From the NCBI GenBank assembly GCA_949130495.1, contig OX422220.1:9851001-9915000 (forward strand): a DNA stretch of 64,000 nucleotides, given 5' to 3'. The translations under genes were made by a program, and so were the position numbers. Below are positions 10,973 through 21,269 of this stretch, one piece after another; the first letter of the stretch is position 1; the number at the start of each line of letters is the position of its first letter. Below the pieces are notes generated by a model. The model was not told the DNA's origin and made no database searches. It saw nothing but the letters and a program-made list of their open reading frames with translations. The stretch is from Sambucus nigra. Lineage: Eukaryota > Streptophyta > Magnoliopsida > Dipsacales > Adoxaceae.

Positions 10973-11665
10973 CAGTGTTCTAAAAGGCGCGCATAGGCGG
11001 CGCCTATGCGCGCCTATGCGTGATACTTTTTAGAAATGCAACGCATAAGGGGTATGCGTGGGAAAAGGCATGGTCAACGGTTTTTTAAGGCGGTCAATGA
11101 GGGTGTTGCACGCATAGGCGTGCAATGCACGCATAAGGCGTGAAATGCGCGCATAAGGCGTGCAATGCGCGCATAAGGCGCACTTTTTTTTCAAAATTTT
11201 TATATTGCTAAAAACATTTTTTTTCTTATGTTTGAGTTAAAATGACGTCATTTTGGGTAAAAAGCATACAAAAGTTTTATTTATTTATTTATTTCTTATC
11301 TACTATACTAATCTAACCCTAACATAACAAACTGAACCCCTCCAAGAGAACCCCGTTCACACAAAACGAAAGAAAAAAAAGGAACCCTAACTTCAAGGTA
11401 TGTTTTATTTTATTCGTAATTTTGTAGGAATAAAATCTCAAATTTCAAGGTATGTATTATTTTATTCAAAATTTTGATTACATGTTTATGATTATGTTTT
11501 TTTTATGTAGGTTGTGCTTATATTTATGCTTTTATTATTTTAGAAACCTAAGTATAATTAAAAAATATTAAAAAAAAAGACAAAATGCCTTTTCACGCAT
11601 AGGCTTCGCCTAGGCTCCTAATGCTTGATGCTTGGCCTCCACGCACCGCGCCTTTTAGAACCTTG
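10973..11665. mobile_element. hAT-type MITE with perfect 8-bp target duplication
   Basis: Terminal inverted repeats read cagtgttctaaaaggcgcg at the left and, as reverse complement of the right end, caaggttctaaaaggcgcg (17 of 19 identical). The element is flanked on both sides by ctccttag (10965-10972 and 11666-11673). CA(G/A)-type ends and 8-bp duplications are hAT-superfamily hallmarks. It is 693 bp long with no transposase reading frame. Subterminal DNA is built from variants of 'gcgcataaggcgtgcaatgc'. It lies inside the copia gag gene. Confidence 0.85.
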
Positions 11666-11673
11666 CTCCTTAG

Positions 11674-11752
11674 ACGTGTCGCACGTCATAATTCGACGAA
11701 TTCGTCGGGTGAGACAGCTCTCGATATAACACTTACACCACGAGAATTAAGG
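11674..11752 (-). pseudogene. copia gag short middle segment between two insertions
   Basis: The minus strand reads NSRGVSVISRAVSPDEFVEL, matching the copia Gag block '…I..(S/A)VSPDEF…'. It is bounded at 11665 by the hAT MITE and at 11753 by the gypsy LTR, which is how the two insertion points are defined. Confidence 0.75.
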
Positions 11753-14700
11753 TGTAATACCCCGTAATTTTAATGACTTTTAAAATTTGTATTATTTTAA
11801 ATTAATGGATTAATTGGATTTTATTATAAATTAATTCATTGGGTTTAAATCCGAATTTTTTGATATTAAAATGAATGTGATGTTATTGATATTACTGTGA
11901 GTTATTAATTCAGTAATTTGAATTTTTAGTCGGACGCGGTATAGGACGTGTCGGGACTAATTTGTTAGATTAAAAAGGAAACCCATTTTTATATCAATCT
12001 TATAGTCATTTCAAGTTCTTCGTTGCATCCGAAACGGTTGAAATAGTCAGAAAAGTCTATTTGGATGTTGGTTTCGGGTCTCGGGTCATTTGGAAATGAA
12101 AAGATACCCAAAAGTGCATTTTGGTCATTTTTACAGGGGGGGTGAATAGTGATTTCGGATTTGTTCTTATTATAAATATTTGGAGATTAGTTGTACGAAG
12201 GTACATTCTTCTCTTCTACACAAAAATTGAGAGGTCACCTTTTTTAGAGAGAGTGAAAGGGTGCTTGGGAGAAGAGAAGATTGCGTGGAAAGGAGAAGAA
12301 CCAAGGGCCAACGGTCACCACCAACAACCACCATCGGAAGTTGACCGGAGAAGGGGGGAACCACCAGTGATATACAACCCCAAAGGATCAGACCTTTATT
12401 AGAGGCAAGTTATTTGATAATTGCAATCTAGTTAGTATAATGTCCATGTTAGGATAGTTATAAAAAAAATGAGATTTTACATGTTTGGAAGATAAAGATA
12501 GAGTTGTTAATTGATTTATGGAAATGGATATATATAGGAATCAAATTTATGTTGTAGGTAGATAGTAATCCATGAAATAATCAGCAATTTGTTGAAGAAA
12601 TTCTGAGAATCATTGGTTTGTTCTTGAAGATATCATGTATATAATTTTCTGGAAAAATAGGATAAATATATGCTTTTAATTCAAATTCTTGATGATTCAA
12701 GGATGTTTAGATCATTAAAAATCATTTATATATGTTGCTATATCATGTAGTAAGGATTATAAGGAATTGGGGTTGTTAATATGGAGGTTTGAATGATCGA
12801 AAGTTATGAAACCCGTAGTAAGAGAATTGCAGAAACTGGGTTGATATCTGGGCGATCGATCGATCGACCCCCTACCTTCGATCGATCGACCTCCCCAGAA
12901 TTGATGATGTTGTTTCTTTTTTATTCTTGTTCTTATCCCTAATCTTTTGTAACTCTTTGGTGATTATTAATTGGATATAATGGGACTTAGGAAAGATTAG
13001 TAAGCCCTAGATAAGAACCGAATTAATGTGATTGGGATTTAATTGATGAGAATTATGATAATTCAATTGGAAGAAATTTCGGTTGCTAGATTCATGTGTT
13101 GGATTCTAATTTGTATACATGAGGATTATTGATAGGTCCAGTAGGGGAAATTTAATAAATCACCTAGGTAGATTTAGGTTTATAAGAGGGTTTAATCCTA
13201 GGTGATAAAAGATGTTTTTATAAGAGATTAGAAACTATCGGTTATAACCCTAATTAAAGGAGAGTTTAATTCGTAGTAATTCGGGAGATAAGATGATATG
13301 GACCAGTAGGATGTTAGTGATTTCTTACTGAATAAATGTATTGAGGAAAACCTATTTAAACCTTGAGTAATGAGTGAGACTCTGGAATAATTAAATTAAA
13401 GAAGAAATGTCATAATATTTTAATACGTAGGATTTAATAGATATAATGCTACGTATGGGAATTATCTTCGGATAGTGCGAGTACCTTGTTGATATTATAT
13501 CTATAGGTAGATGATAATGCCTATTTGATTAAGTGATGATTTATGTGTATGACATACCTAGCTTACTTGCTATCGACGGGAGGTTTGCGCGTGAGGGCAG
13601 TCATATCCTGATGAATCCATGGGATTTTTGATTTGTCGCTGGAGAACATAGGACTATGAAAGACTTATCGGTGAGTTGATAAGTCCGCTGACTATGGGAA
13701 CGTAGGTATGTGCGTGACCCGTGGGTATGAGAACTATGTTCGCCTCCAATTTTTGTGTTGATATTTGTGGTTCGAGGAATCCTTACCGAACCTTTAGTCC
13801 CCTATTCGGTGACCAGTGATACTGGGACGTGATAGCAGAGTAATGCATGCACCGCAGCTGTCTCGGGGTGCCGTATTATATATGTATATATATAATAAAT
13901 TAAATGAATGTATATATAGTGGTTGATCACTCTACTGTGTGATGATTGTAGAAGATGGTGAATAGAGAAAAAGAATTGAATTAAGTTAATGAATATTTAT
14001 TCTTATAGATTTGAAAAGCTTAATTCATATTAATGAGAAAAGTATATGAATGATTATACTACGTATGGTATGGGATATACGGGGTTATGATATGGGATAA
14101 AATCATAGTATGGAAACTAGTTAGGAGGGACCATTAACTAGGAGGTTAATAAGAAATGTTAAGCGTGCACTCTAGGTGAGAGGTGAGAATATCAAGTGAG
14201 AGTCTGGATACTAACATGTACATAATAAATGCTTTATTGACTTGTTAAATACTTGTTGTTTTTAAAATTATTTTCACATCGGGCTCTGGCCCGTTTGCTT
14301 GCATATTCTCTTTTCTATTGTTCCTTTTATATCAGGTGTCCGATAGTAGGGACGCCAACCTTAGTGGATTATGACGAGCTATTGAGCTATGGAGTGTTGC
14401 TTGGACTCCTATCTTCATTTGATTCATAGTGATTCTCATATTTAGGGCATGTTACCCAAAGGAATTCAGTTATCTCCTTTCTATCTGAGTCAAATAGTCT
14501 TGTACTCATGTCATTTTAATATATTTATCATTGTTGGGATTACTGTATTGGATGATTATTTGGGAATGTTTATTCCAGTTACATTTAGATTCTTTTGTGT
14601 TATCTATTCGATTATTAGTGTTGTAGAAAAAAATGTGTAGTTTTATTTGTAAACTAAAAATGAATTTTGTTGAATTAAAATTTGGAAGTTTTAACACCAA

Positions 14701-14826
14701 CTCAATTGGGTATTGGGTGATTTGTAAATGTTTTCGACAGTGATGCTAAGAATGAGCCAACTGTATATTCTGTTTTAATTTGGTATGGGACTGGCCACCC
14801 GGTATTTAATTAGGCGGGGTGTTACA
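11753..14826 (+). repeat. 5' LTR of the gag-only gypsy element
   Basis: Starts tgtaatacccc and ends gttaca. It aligns to 17017-20005 along its length. A ~75-bp segment at about 12046-12120 is absent from the 3' copy and explains most of the length difference. The short open frame 12121-12402 lies wholly in the LTR and is not a gene. Confidence 0.95.
12171..12178 (+). promoter_or_regulatory. LTR TATA box
   Basis: TATAAATA, conserved at 17362-17369 in the 3' LTR. It is followed ~50-60 bp on by a CT-rich stretch (ttcttctcttct) suited to a transcription start. Confidence 0.45.
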
Positions 14827-14828
14827 GG

Positions 14829-14840
14829 TGGTATCAGAGC
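14829..14840 (+). other. Primer-binding site (initiator tRNA-Met)
   Basis: tggtatcagagc, the exact 12-nt complement of the 3' end of plant initiator tRNA-Met, two bases after the 5' LTR end. It primes minus-strand cDNA synthesis. Confidence 0.9.
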
Positions 14841-14988
14841 ATCAGGTTCTAGTGTCCTTTAGGGTCTGTACGGCTTACTGTGTTTTCAGCTTAGCGTTCT
14901 TTGATGTCTCTATTTTGCTTTTTTATTTACTCCTACGTTCTTCAGCTATTCTGTTATACCAAATACTGATAGTGTACTCTCGTTTCAG

Positions 14989-16080
14989 ATACCTCCTCGA
15001 CGTGCACCTCAGCCCGCCCCAGCTCAGGGTACAATAATTGCGGTCGAAGTTGCTGCAATTATCGCTCAGGCAGTCAATGCAGCTCTAGCTGCTATTCAAC
15101 AGGCTCCAGTACAGGCACCAGTTGTGCCACCCGCTCAAGGGCAAGTGTTTCCTACTGCATGGAAACAAGTGAGGGATGCCTTTCAGAAGGCACACCCACC
15201 TGAGTTTCAGGGAGGATCAGATGTCGTGACTGCTAGCCAATGGAAGAGAGATATCCAAAGGCACTTGAGAATGCTCGAATGTACTGAGGTTCAACGTCAA
15301 ATACTAGCCACATTAAAGCTAGTAGGGGCATCTTTGCAGTGGTGGGAGGCTACGACCACTATCGTGGAAAAAGACACAGTGACTATCCAAGATTTTTGGA
15401 TACGATTTGATCAGAAGTACTTTCCTTCCGCCATCTAGATAGAGATGAGGCAAAAATTACTTAATTTGAAACAGGGAGAGAAAACAGTGGCAGAATACAA
15501 GGAAGAATTTACGCGACTAACTAATTTGGTACCAGCAGAGATACCCACGGAAGAGAGGAGAATTCAAATGTTCACTGATGGGTTGAATTATAAGATTCGT
15601 CAGCATTTACTAGGAAATCTTTCACTACGAACTTATGCAGATGTTCTTAATGCTGCAATGCTTCACTGCCAGGATAACCGCTTACATGCTCAGGGTGTCA
15701 AGCGGGGGTTTGGGTCAAGCGTATAAGGCAAGACTAATGGGGCAGTTCTAATGGGACTCAACCAGGGCAGAGTCATCTGCGTCAGGGTGAGCAGGGTTCC
15801 CAGACAGGGGATTATGCTAAGCATTTATGATCTGGAGATTCTTGATTTGAGTATAGAGGTAATGGGCAAGGACAGTAGGGCCAGATGCAGGCTCATCAGG
15901 GCCAAGGGAAAGGAGGTAATGGCCAGCAGGGTCGGGGTCAACAGGGATAAAATGGTGGAAAGTTTGCTAGAAAATATTTCGTGTGCGGCAAGTATGGCCA
16001 TAAACGACAAGATTGTACTGATAAAGACAAACTCCCTCAGCAACAAAATGCTCGACAGGAGCCACAAATACCAGTGTTTC
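14989..16080 (+). pseudogene. gypsy gag with lost start codon, stop and defective zinc knuckle
   Basis: The frame from 14989 reads IPPRRAPQ where plant gypsy Gag begins MPPRR, so the start ATG is now ATA. It continues through a Q/A/P-rich leader to the retrotrans_gag domain (VGASLQWWEA; FDQKYFPSAI), is broken by TAG at 15436-15438, and resumes (RQKLLNLKQGEKTVAEYKEE; FTDGLNYKIRQHLLGN) to 15723. After further frame loss, a knuckle at ~15975-16015 reads YFVCGKYGHKRQDC, with Tyr in place of the first zinc-binding Cys. Gag forms the particle that packages element RNA. No protease or RT follows. Confidence 0.88.
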
Positions 16081-17001
16081 CACTAGCTACTCTTCCAGCT
16101 CCAACTCAGGTGCTAGCATTACCTCCCATTCCACAGCTCCCGTGCAACAGGGTCAATATGAGCTTGTATATAACATCCATCAGGCAGCAATTCAACAACC
16201 ACCACCCGCGAATGAGGGTATGTTTTCTATCGAAGGAGTTATGAGGCACATACTGATTTTTGTAGCAATTAGTATTGTATGGGCAAAAGGGTTACTAAGC
16301 TTAGCCTATAGCACTGTTATTTACGTAGACTCACCGAGGGGTTGTGGGACACTTATATTTTTTACATGTCATCAAGTGGGTCTGATTTTATAACGGAATT
16401 ACTTACATTAGGCATGTCTGAACATGATGTGACTATCGACGTGGATTGACTTGTGGTATTTGAGAGCGTATGGACTACTATAGCCAGCGTCTTGTCTTTA
16501 ACAAGAGAGTAGATGAGTAGGCTTTTATTTGAAATCGATAAAACCCGTAGAGAAGTTATAAACTATTGACTAAGGACCTGAGGAGTTTCGATGACCGACT
16601 ACTTTAGGTAATAGTGTATCGGGGGGGGGGGGGGTTCCTTGTTTGGATTTCGCTTGCGAGACACCCAACGCATGAAACTAACAAACGTTGGGAGTCGAAG
16701 TAAGTTAGGTCTTTAGGATATGAGTTTATAACTTTTCGTTAAATGAGAGTATTATGCGGGTAGCCATATCTATTTTACAATAGAAGTTTGTCACGAGGAT
16801 GGTATAGGGAAGATTGGGTAAAGTTTAAATTCGATTCAGTTGAAACTATATGGTGAGGCTTGGCATATAACCTCAATAAGGATTTTCGATAATGTACTGT
16901 ATGGGTGGTACGACATAGATTACTTGCGATGTGAGATTTATACTCAGAGTTGACCTTACTAGTATGATTTATCATTCCAAATTTCGGGACGAAATTCTGT
17001 T
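16081..17001 (+). other. Non-coding remainder of the gypsy internal region
   Basis: A short stretch after gag (GMFSIEGVM…) may be the linker before protease, but the D-S/T-G motif and all of pol are missing. A run of 14 G lies at 16621-16634. The last ~60 bp resemble the 3' untranslated end of chromoviruses. Confidence 0.6.
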
Positions 17002-17014
17002 ATAAGGGGGGGAG
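17002..17014 (+). other. Polypurine tract
   Basis: ataagggggggag immediately upstream of the 3' LTR start at 17017. It is the plus-strand primer for reverse transcription. Confidence 0.8.
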
Positions 17015-17016
17015 TA

Positions 17017-20005
17017 TGTAATACCCCGTAATTTTAATGACTTTTAAAATTTGTTATATTTTAAATTAATGGATTAATTGGATTTTATTATAAATTAATT
17101 CATTGGGTTTAAATAAGAATTTTTGGATATTAAAATGAATGTGATGTTGTTGATATTACTGTGAGTTATTAATTCAGTAATTTGAATTTTTAGTCGGACG
17201 CGGTATTGGACGTGTCGGGACTAATTTGTTAGATTAAAAATGACACTTATTTTTATATCAACCTTATAGTCATTTCGAGTGCGTCGTTGCATCCGAAACG
17301 GTTGAGATAGTTTGGTCATTTTTACATAGGGGATGAATAGTGATTTTGAATTTTGTCTTATTATAAATATATGGAGATTAGTTGTATGCAGATTCATTCT
17401 TCTCTTCTATATAAAAATTGAGAGGTCATCTTTTTTAGAGGGAGTGAAAGGGTGCTTAGGAGAAGAGAAGATTGCTTGGAAAGGAGAATAACCAAGGGCC
17501 AAAGGTCACCACCACCAACCACCACCGGAAGTTGACTGGAGAAGGGGAGAACCACCAGTGATATACAACCCCAAAGGATCAGACCTTCATTAGAGGCAAG
17601 TTATTTGATAATTTCAATCTAGTTAGTATAATGTCCATGTTAGGATAGTTATAAAAAAATGAGATTTTACATGTTTGGAAGATAAAGATAGAGTTGTTAA
17701 TTGATTTATGGAAAATGGATATATATAGGAATCAAACCCATGTTGTAGGTAGATAGTAATCCACAAAATAATCATCAATTTGTTGAAGAAATTCTGAGAA
17801 TCATTGGTTTGTTCTTGAAGATATAATTTATATAATTTTCTGGAAAAATAGGATAAATATATGCTTTTAATTCAAACTCTTGATGATTATAGGATGTTTA
17901 GATCATTAGATATCATTTATATATGTTTTTATATCATGTGGTAAGGATTATAAGGAATTTGGGTTGTTAATATGGAGGTTTGAATGATCGAAAGTTATGA
18001 AACCTGTAGTAAGAGAATTACAGAAACTGGGTTGATATCTGGGCGATCGATCGACCCCCTTCCTTCGATCGATCGATCTCCCCATAATTGATGATGTTGT
18101 TTATTTTTAATTCTTGTTCTTATCCCTAATCTTTTGTAACTCTTTGGTGATTATTAATTGGATATAATGGGACTTAGGGAAGATCAGTAATCCCTAGATA
18201 AGAACCGAATTAATATGATTAGGATTTAATTGATGAGAATTATGATAATTCAATTGGAAGAAATTTCGGTTGCTAGATTCATGTGTTGGATTCTAATTTG
18301 TATACATGAGGATTAAGGATAGGTCTAGTAGGGAAAATTTAATAAATCACCTGGGCAGCCTTAGGTTTACAAGAGGGTTTAATCCTAGGTGATAGAAGAT
18401 GTGTTTATAAGAGATTAGAAACTATCGGTTATAACCTTAATTAAAGGAGAGTTTAACTCGTTGTAATTCGGGAGATAAGATGATATGGACCAGTAGGATG
18501 TTAGTGATTTCTTACTGAATATATGTATTGAGAAAAACCTATTTAAACCTTGAGTAATGAGTGAGACTCTGGAATAATTAAATTAAAGAAGAAATGTCAT
18601 AATATTTTAATACGTAGGATTTAATAGATATAATGTTACGTATGGGAATTATCTTCGGGTAGTGTGAGTACCTTGTTGATATTATATCTATAATTAGATG
18701 ATAATGCCTATTTGATTAAGTGATGATTTATGTGTATGACATACCTAGCTTACTTGCTATCGACGGGAGGTTTGCGCGTGAGGGAAGTCATATCCTGATG
18801 AATCCATGGGAATTTTGATTTGTCGCTCGAGAACATAGGGCTGTGAAAGACTTATTGGTGAGTTGATAAGTCCGCTGACTATGGGAACGTAGGTATGTGC
18901 GTGATCCGTGGGTATGAGAACTATGTTCGCCTCCAATTTTTGTGTTGATATTTGTGGTTCGAGGAATCCTTACCGAACCTTTAGTCCCCTATTCGACGAC
19001 CAGCGATACTGGGACGCGATAGCAGAGTAATGCATGCATCGCAGCTGTGTCTCGGGGTGCCGTATTATATATGTATATATATATAATAAATTAAATGAAT
19101 GTATATATAGTGGTTGATCACTCTACTGTGTGATGATTGTAGATGATGGTGAATAGAAAAAAAGAATTTAATTAAGTTAATGAATATTTATTCTTATAGA
19201 TTTGAAAAGCTTAATTCATATTAATGAGAAAAGTATATGAATAATTATACTACGTATGGTATGGGACATACGAGGTTATGATATGGGATAAAATCATAGT
19301 ATGGAAACTAGTTAGGAGGAACCATTAACTAGGAGGTTAATAGGAAACGTTAAGCGTGCACTCTAGGTGAGAGGTGAGAATATCAAGTGAGAGTATGGAT
19401 ACTAACATGTACATAATAAATGCTTTATTGCAGTTGTTAAATACTTGCTATTTTCAAAATTATTTTCACATCGGGCTATGACCCGTTTCCTTGCATATTC
19501 TCTTTTCTATTGTTCCTTCTATATCAGGTGTCCAGCAGCAGGGACGCCAACCTTAGAGGATTATGACGAGCTATGGAGTATTTCTTAGACGCCTATCTTC
19601 ATTTGATTCATAGTGATTCTTATATTTAGGTCGCCCAAAGGAATTCAGTTATATCCTTTCTATCTTAGTCAAATAGTCTTGTACTCGTGTCATTTTAATA
19701 CATTTATCATTGTTGGGATTACTGTATTGGATGATTATTTGGGAATGTTTATTACAATTACATTTAGATTCTTTTGTGTTATCTGTTCGGTTATTAGTGT
19801 TGTAGAATCAAATGTGTAGTGTTATTTGTAAACTAAAAATGAATTTTGTTGAATTAAAATTTGGAAGTTTTAACACCAGCTCAATTGGGTATTGGGTGAT
19901 TTGTAAATGTTTTTGACAGTGATGCTAAGAATAAGACAACTGTATATTATGTTTTAATTTAGTCTGGGACTGGCCACCCGCTATTCAATTAGGCGGGGTG
20001 TTACA
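17017..20005 (+). repeat. 3' LTR of the gag-only gypsy element
   Basis: Same ends as the 5' LTR and collinear with it, with a ~75-bp deletion near 17310 and scattered, mostly transition, differences. TATA-like TATAAATA is at 17362-17369. Short open frames inside (e.g. 19613-19819) have counterparts in the 5' LTR and are not genes. Confidence 0.95.
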
Positions 20006-20222
20006 TAAAGTTAATCCATTTAAACTCCTCTTCAGTCCATAAACTAACAGTTTTGGGTAATATTTCATTCCCAACCACATGAGTGGGTGCAACCCACCCT
20101 CTTTCACAAGTAATCCAGACACGTTCATTAATTTATTTTAAAGGCGACTTCATATGGGCTTTCCAATATGCATAGTTTGATCCATCAAAGTCTGGCATCC
20201 TATTATACAAGTTTTCCATGAC
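20006..20222 (-). pseudogene. copia gag N-terminal segment
   Basis: Minus-strand translation from ATG at ~20220 gives MENLYNRMPDFDGSNYAYWK, then an AHMKS..L stretch with one stop, NERVWITCERGWVAPTHV and VSLWTEEEFKW. This is the classic start of copia Gag (P.FDG.NY.YWK..M…RVW..VE.GW..PT). It is separated from its continuation at 11752 by the gypsy insertion. Confidence 0.88.
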
Positions 20223-20287
20223 CTTAGCTTTTTCAAAATTGATATCTAAAAAAAAAATTACACGGTAAAGTTGTGTAATTGGATGTG

Positions 20288-21190
20288 ATACCAATTTGAG
20301 AGTGCGCGCTAACAGTCCAAAGGATTAAAACTTATTTAATTAGATTCCAATTTTATCTCCAGTTTTAATCAAACCCTAAACCTGCATCTTATTGTTGCCG
20401 AAAGCAATAAAAACTATCAAACAATCACAAACACAGATTCATGAAAAATCTCGAAAAGGGACAAAACCATTTATTTCAGTATGTATTGTAAACCTCAACC
20501 TACATATACATATAGAAATATAGCGTATTTGACAAACGAATACCAACAGGCCTTGGTTCGTTGTTATTAGCAAGAGTTCCCGTAAGAGCTCTAATAATCA
20601 GTAATGGAGATGACTTCTCTTCTCCACAAGTTGTACTATAAGAACGGGTAATATGAGTAGGGAGGTTTTAGTGAATCAAAATGTGTTTAGGCTTTTAAAA
20701 TTAATGACTTGTTGTAGAGGGTCTATAAAAAAGTGCTCTTCCAAAGTCTTATTCAAAAACCCTCTCAAAATAGGTATTTATAGAAAAGATAGATATCTGA
20801 GGTGGTGCGTTGAACCGGTTTGGTCTGGCCTTTATAAGAGGCGAACCGATTTGCTTTTCCAGTATCGAGGCCAAGTCTTTCAGTAAACCAAACTGGTTCC
20901 CCTTGGTACCGAACCGATTTGCACCATTTTTTTCTTTCTTCCTTTAAATTTTATTCATGTTCATATCTTCATAACATGGTATGTAAAGACGTGGAGCATG
21001 GTTGAAGTCGTAACGATGCATGTTGCACGTTGAAGATGATGGGTGCATGAGGATGATGCGTGATGCCAAGGATTCAGATAGTGGCCGTCATGGATGATCA
21101 TGTGAGGACGTGTGACCAATGTAACGGTATACGACATAATAACTGTGATCTAGGACAACTCAAAAATTCCTAGATTCTAGATGGACAATC
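20288..21190 (-). repeat. Probable copia 5' LTR and primer site
   Basis: Just upstream (minus sense) of gag, TTGGTATCA resembles the start of an initiator-Met primer site, then diverges. Beyond it lies non-coding sequence with a minus-strand TATA-like CTATAAATA (20775-20783). The far boundary cannot be set because the other LTR is missing. Confidence 0.45.
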
Positions 21191-21269
21191 ATAAGATTAT
21201 GTCCTTACACTGGTTATTGTCAATGTAAGAACTTTTCCCCTTTCATCTTTTCCCTTTTTGAATCTTTAA

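Larger units (their letters stand above)
11753..20005 (+). mobile_element. Gag-only Ty3/gypsy (Tekay/Del-like chromovirus) element with 3-kb LTRs
   Basis: Two long direct repeats (3,074 and 2,989 bp) beginning tgtaataccccg and ending gttaca bracket a 2,190-bp internal region. That region has an initiator-tRNA-Met primer site, gag and a polypurine tract but no protease, RT or integrase. The end of the internal region ('atttcgggacgaaattct' before a G-rich polypurine tract) is what follows the integrase chromodomain in Tekay/Del-type chromoviruses, so pol was deleted or the family is a gag-only derivative. Flanks taagg and taaag are a 5-bp target duplication with one change. In a 385-bp stretch (13501-13885 against 18677-19063) I count about 14 substitutions between the LTRs. 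Confidence 0.9.
8420..20300 (-). mobile_element. Decayed Ty1/copia retrotransposon, interrupted by two insertions
   Basis: Minus-strand gag, zinc knuckles, protease and the start of integrase follow one another from ~20222 down to ~8420. Two insertions split gag: a hAT-type MITE at 10973-11665 and a gypsy element at 11753-20005. Removing them brings gag segments 20006-20222, 11674-11752 and 10690-10972 into the usual order. The downstream integrase half, RT, RNase H and 3' LTR are missing; the element stops at an (AT)n tract near 8417. Many stops show that it is dead. A primer site resembling initiator-tRNA-Met type (minus strand TTGGTATCA) lies at ~20288-20297 and a possible LTR follows to higher coordinates. 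Confidence 0.85.

Noticed and set aside
12121..12402. 93-codon open frame inside the 5' LTR
   Set aside because: The corresponding 3' LTR region carries a stop (TAA) at the equivalent position and a different frame context; LTR leader sequence explains it.
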